Below are positions 63,972 through 64,000 of a stretch of 64,000 nucleotides of DNA, one piece after another. How positions within the stretch are numbered: the first letter of the stretch is position 1; each line of letters starts with the position of its first letter. The notes beneath the pieces are model-generated. The model was not told the DNA's origin. It saw only the letters and a program-made list of their open reading frames with translations, and did no database searches. Position numbers and translations under genes: made by a program. Where the stretch lies: NCBI GenBank assembly GCA_023374045.1, contig CM041776.1, positions 349,059,636-349,123,635 of the forward strand. The letters run 5' to 3'. Source of the DNA: Limonium bicolor (Eukaryota; Streptophyta; Magnoliopsida; Caryophyllales; Plumbaginaceae).

Positions 63972-64000
63972 GTAAAATACAACAAGGATATATCTAGTGT
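63972..64000 (-). mobile_element. LTR sequence resuming after the LINE
   Basis: The last bases follow directly after the second AGAGTATAAAT copy and should be the continuation of the LTR interrupted at 57872. Too short to test here. Confidence 0.4.

Overview
The window is nuclear DNA of a flowering plant, probably a eudicot. The evidence is spliceosomal introns with GT-AG borders, a calcium-dependent protein kinase (a plant/protist family), a 17-exon cytosolic chaperonin gene, and dense plant-type transposons (Athila-like and copia LTR elements, CACTA, hAT, Tourist-like MITEs, an L1 LINE with a plant-type RNase H domain, a tRNA-derived SINE). The sequence is AT-rich. I cannot name the species. 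There are only two complete host genes and one partial host gene; nearly all the rest is mobile DNA in layers.

Region by region: 1-926 holds two copies of a palindromic (foldback) element. 1394-6483 (minus) is the chaperonin subunit gene CCT1/TCP-1 alpha, reconstructed as 17 exons encoding 541 residues. 7016-10220 carries three unrelated inverted-repeat elements with similar GGGAAATT-like ends. 10489-25035 (minus) is one decayed hAT transposase gene split by a 1.4-kb solo LTR (12385-13815) and by a foldback element. The foldback element contains a very large LTR (14820-24642), which itself contains another large LTR in the opposite direction (16316-20704): four levels of nesting, with target-site duplications readable at several junctions. 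27255-30674 (minus) is a complete 8-exon calcium-dependent protein kinase gene (528 residues).

32347-32598 is a small hAT MITE with a perfect 8-bp duplication. 34154-43458 is a 9.3-kb Athila-like LTR element with an ACTAC duplication. It has lost nearly all coding sequence, but a 3.9-kb CACTA element carrying five spliceable exons of a bifunctional-nuclease (BFN/DUF151) gene has inserted into it, as has a hAT-like MITE. A SINE (43501-43650) and a 5'-truncated copia element (43868-about 48640, minus) follow.

50575-51366 (minus) holds the last two recognisable exons of a small membrane protein gene, next to a 449-bp tandem duplication. 53091-54614 is an intronless, frameshifted SEC61 alpha copy (processed pseudogene) with a 110-bp insertion. 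55723-56069 is a Tourist-like MITE. From 56331 a further large LTR begins and is interrupted by a full-length L1 LINE (57873-63960, 11-bp duplications, A tail).

The host genes are housekeeping or signalling genes and do not form a pathway together. I found no new defence or enzymatic system. The most notable items are the CACTA element with captured BFN exons, the four-level nest, and the group of unrelated foldbacks sharing terminal motifs. All calls rest on reading the sequence and on remembered family features; no database search was run.
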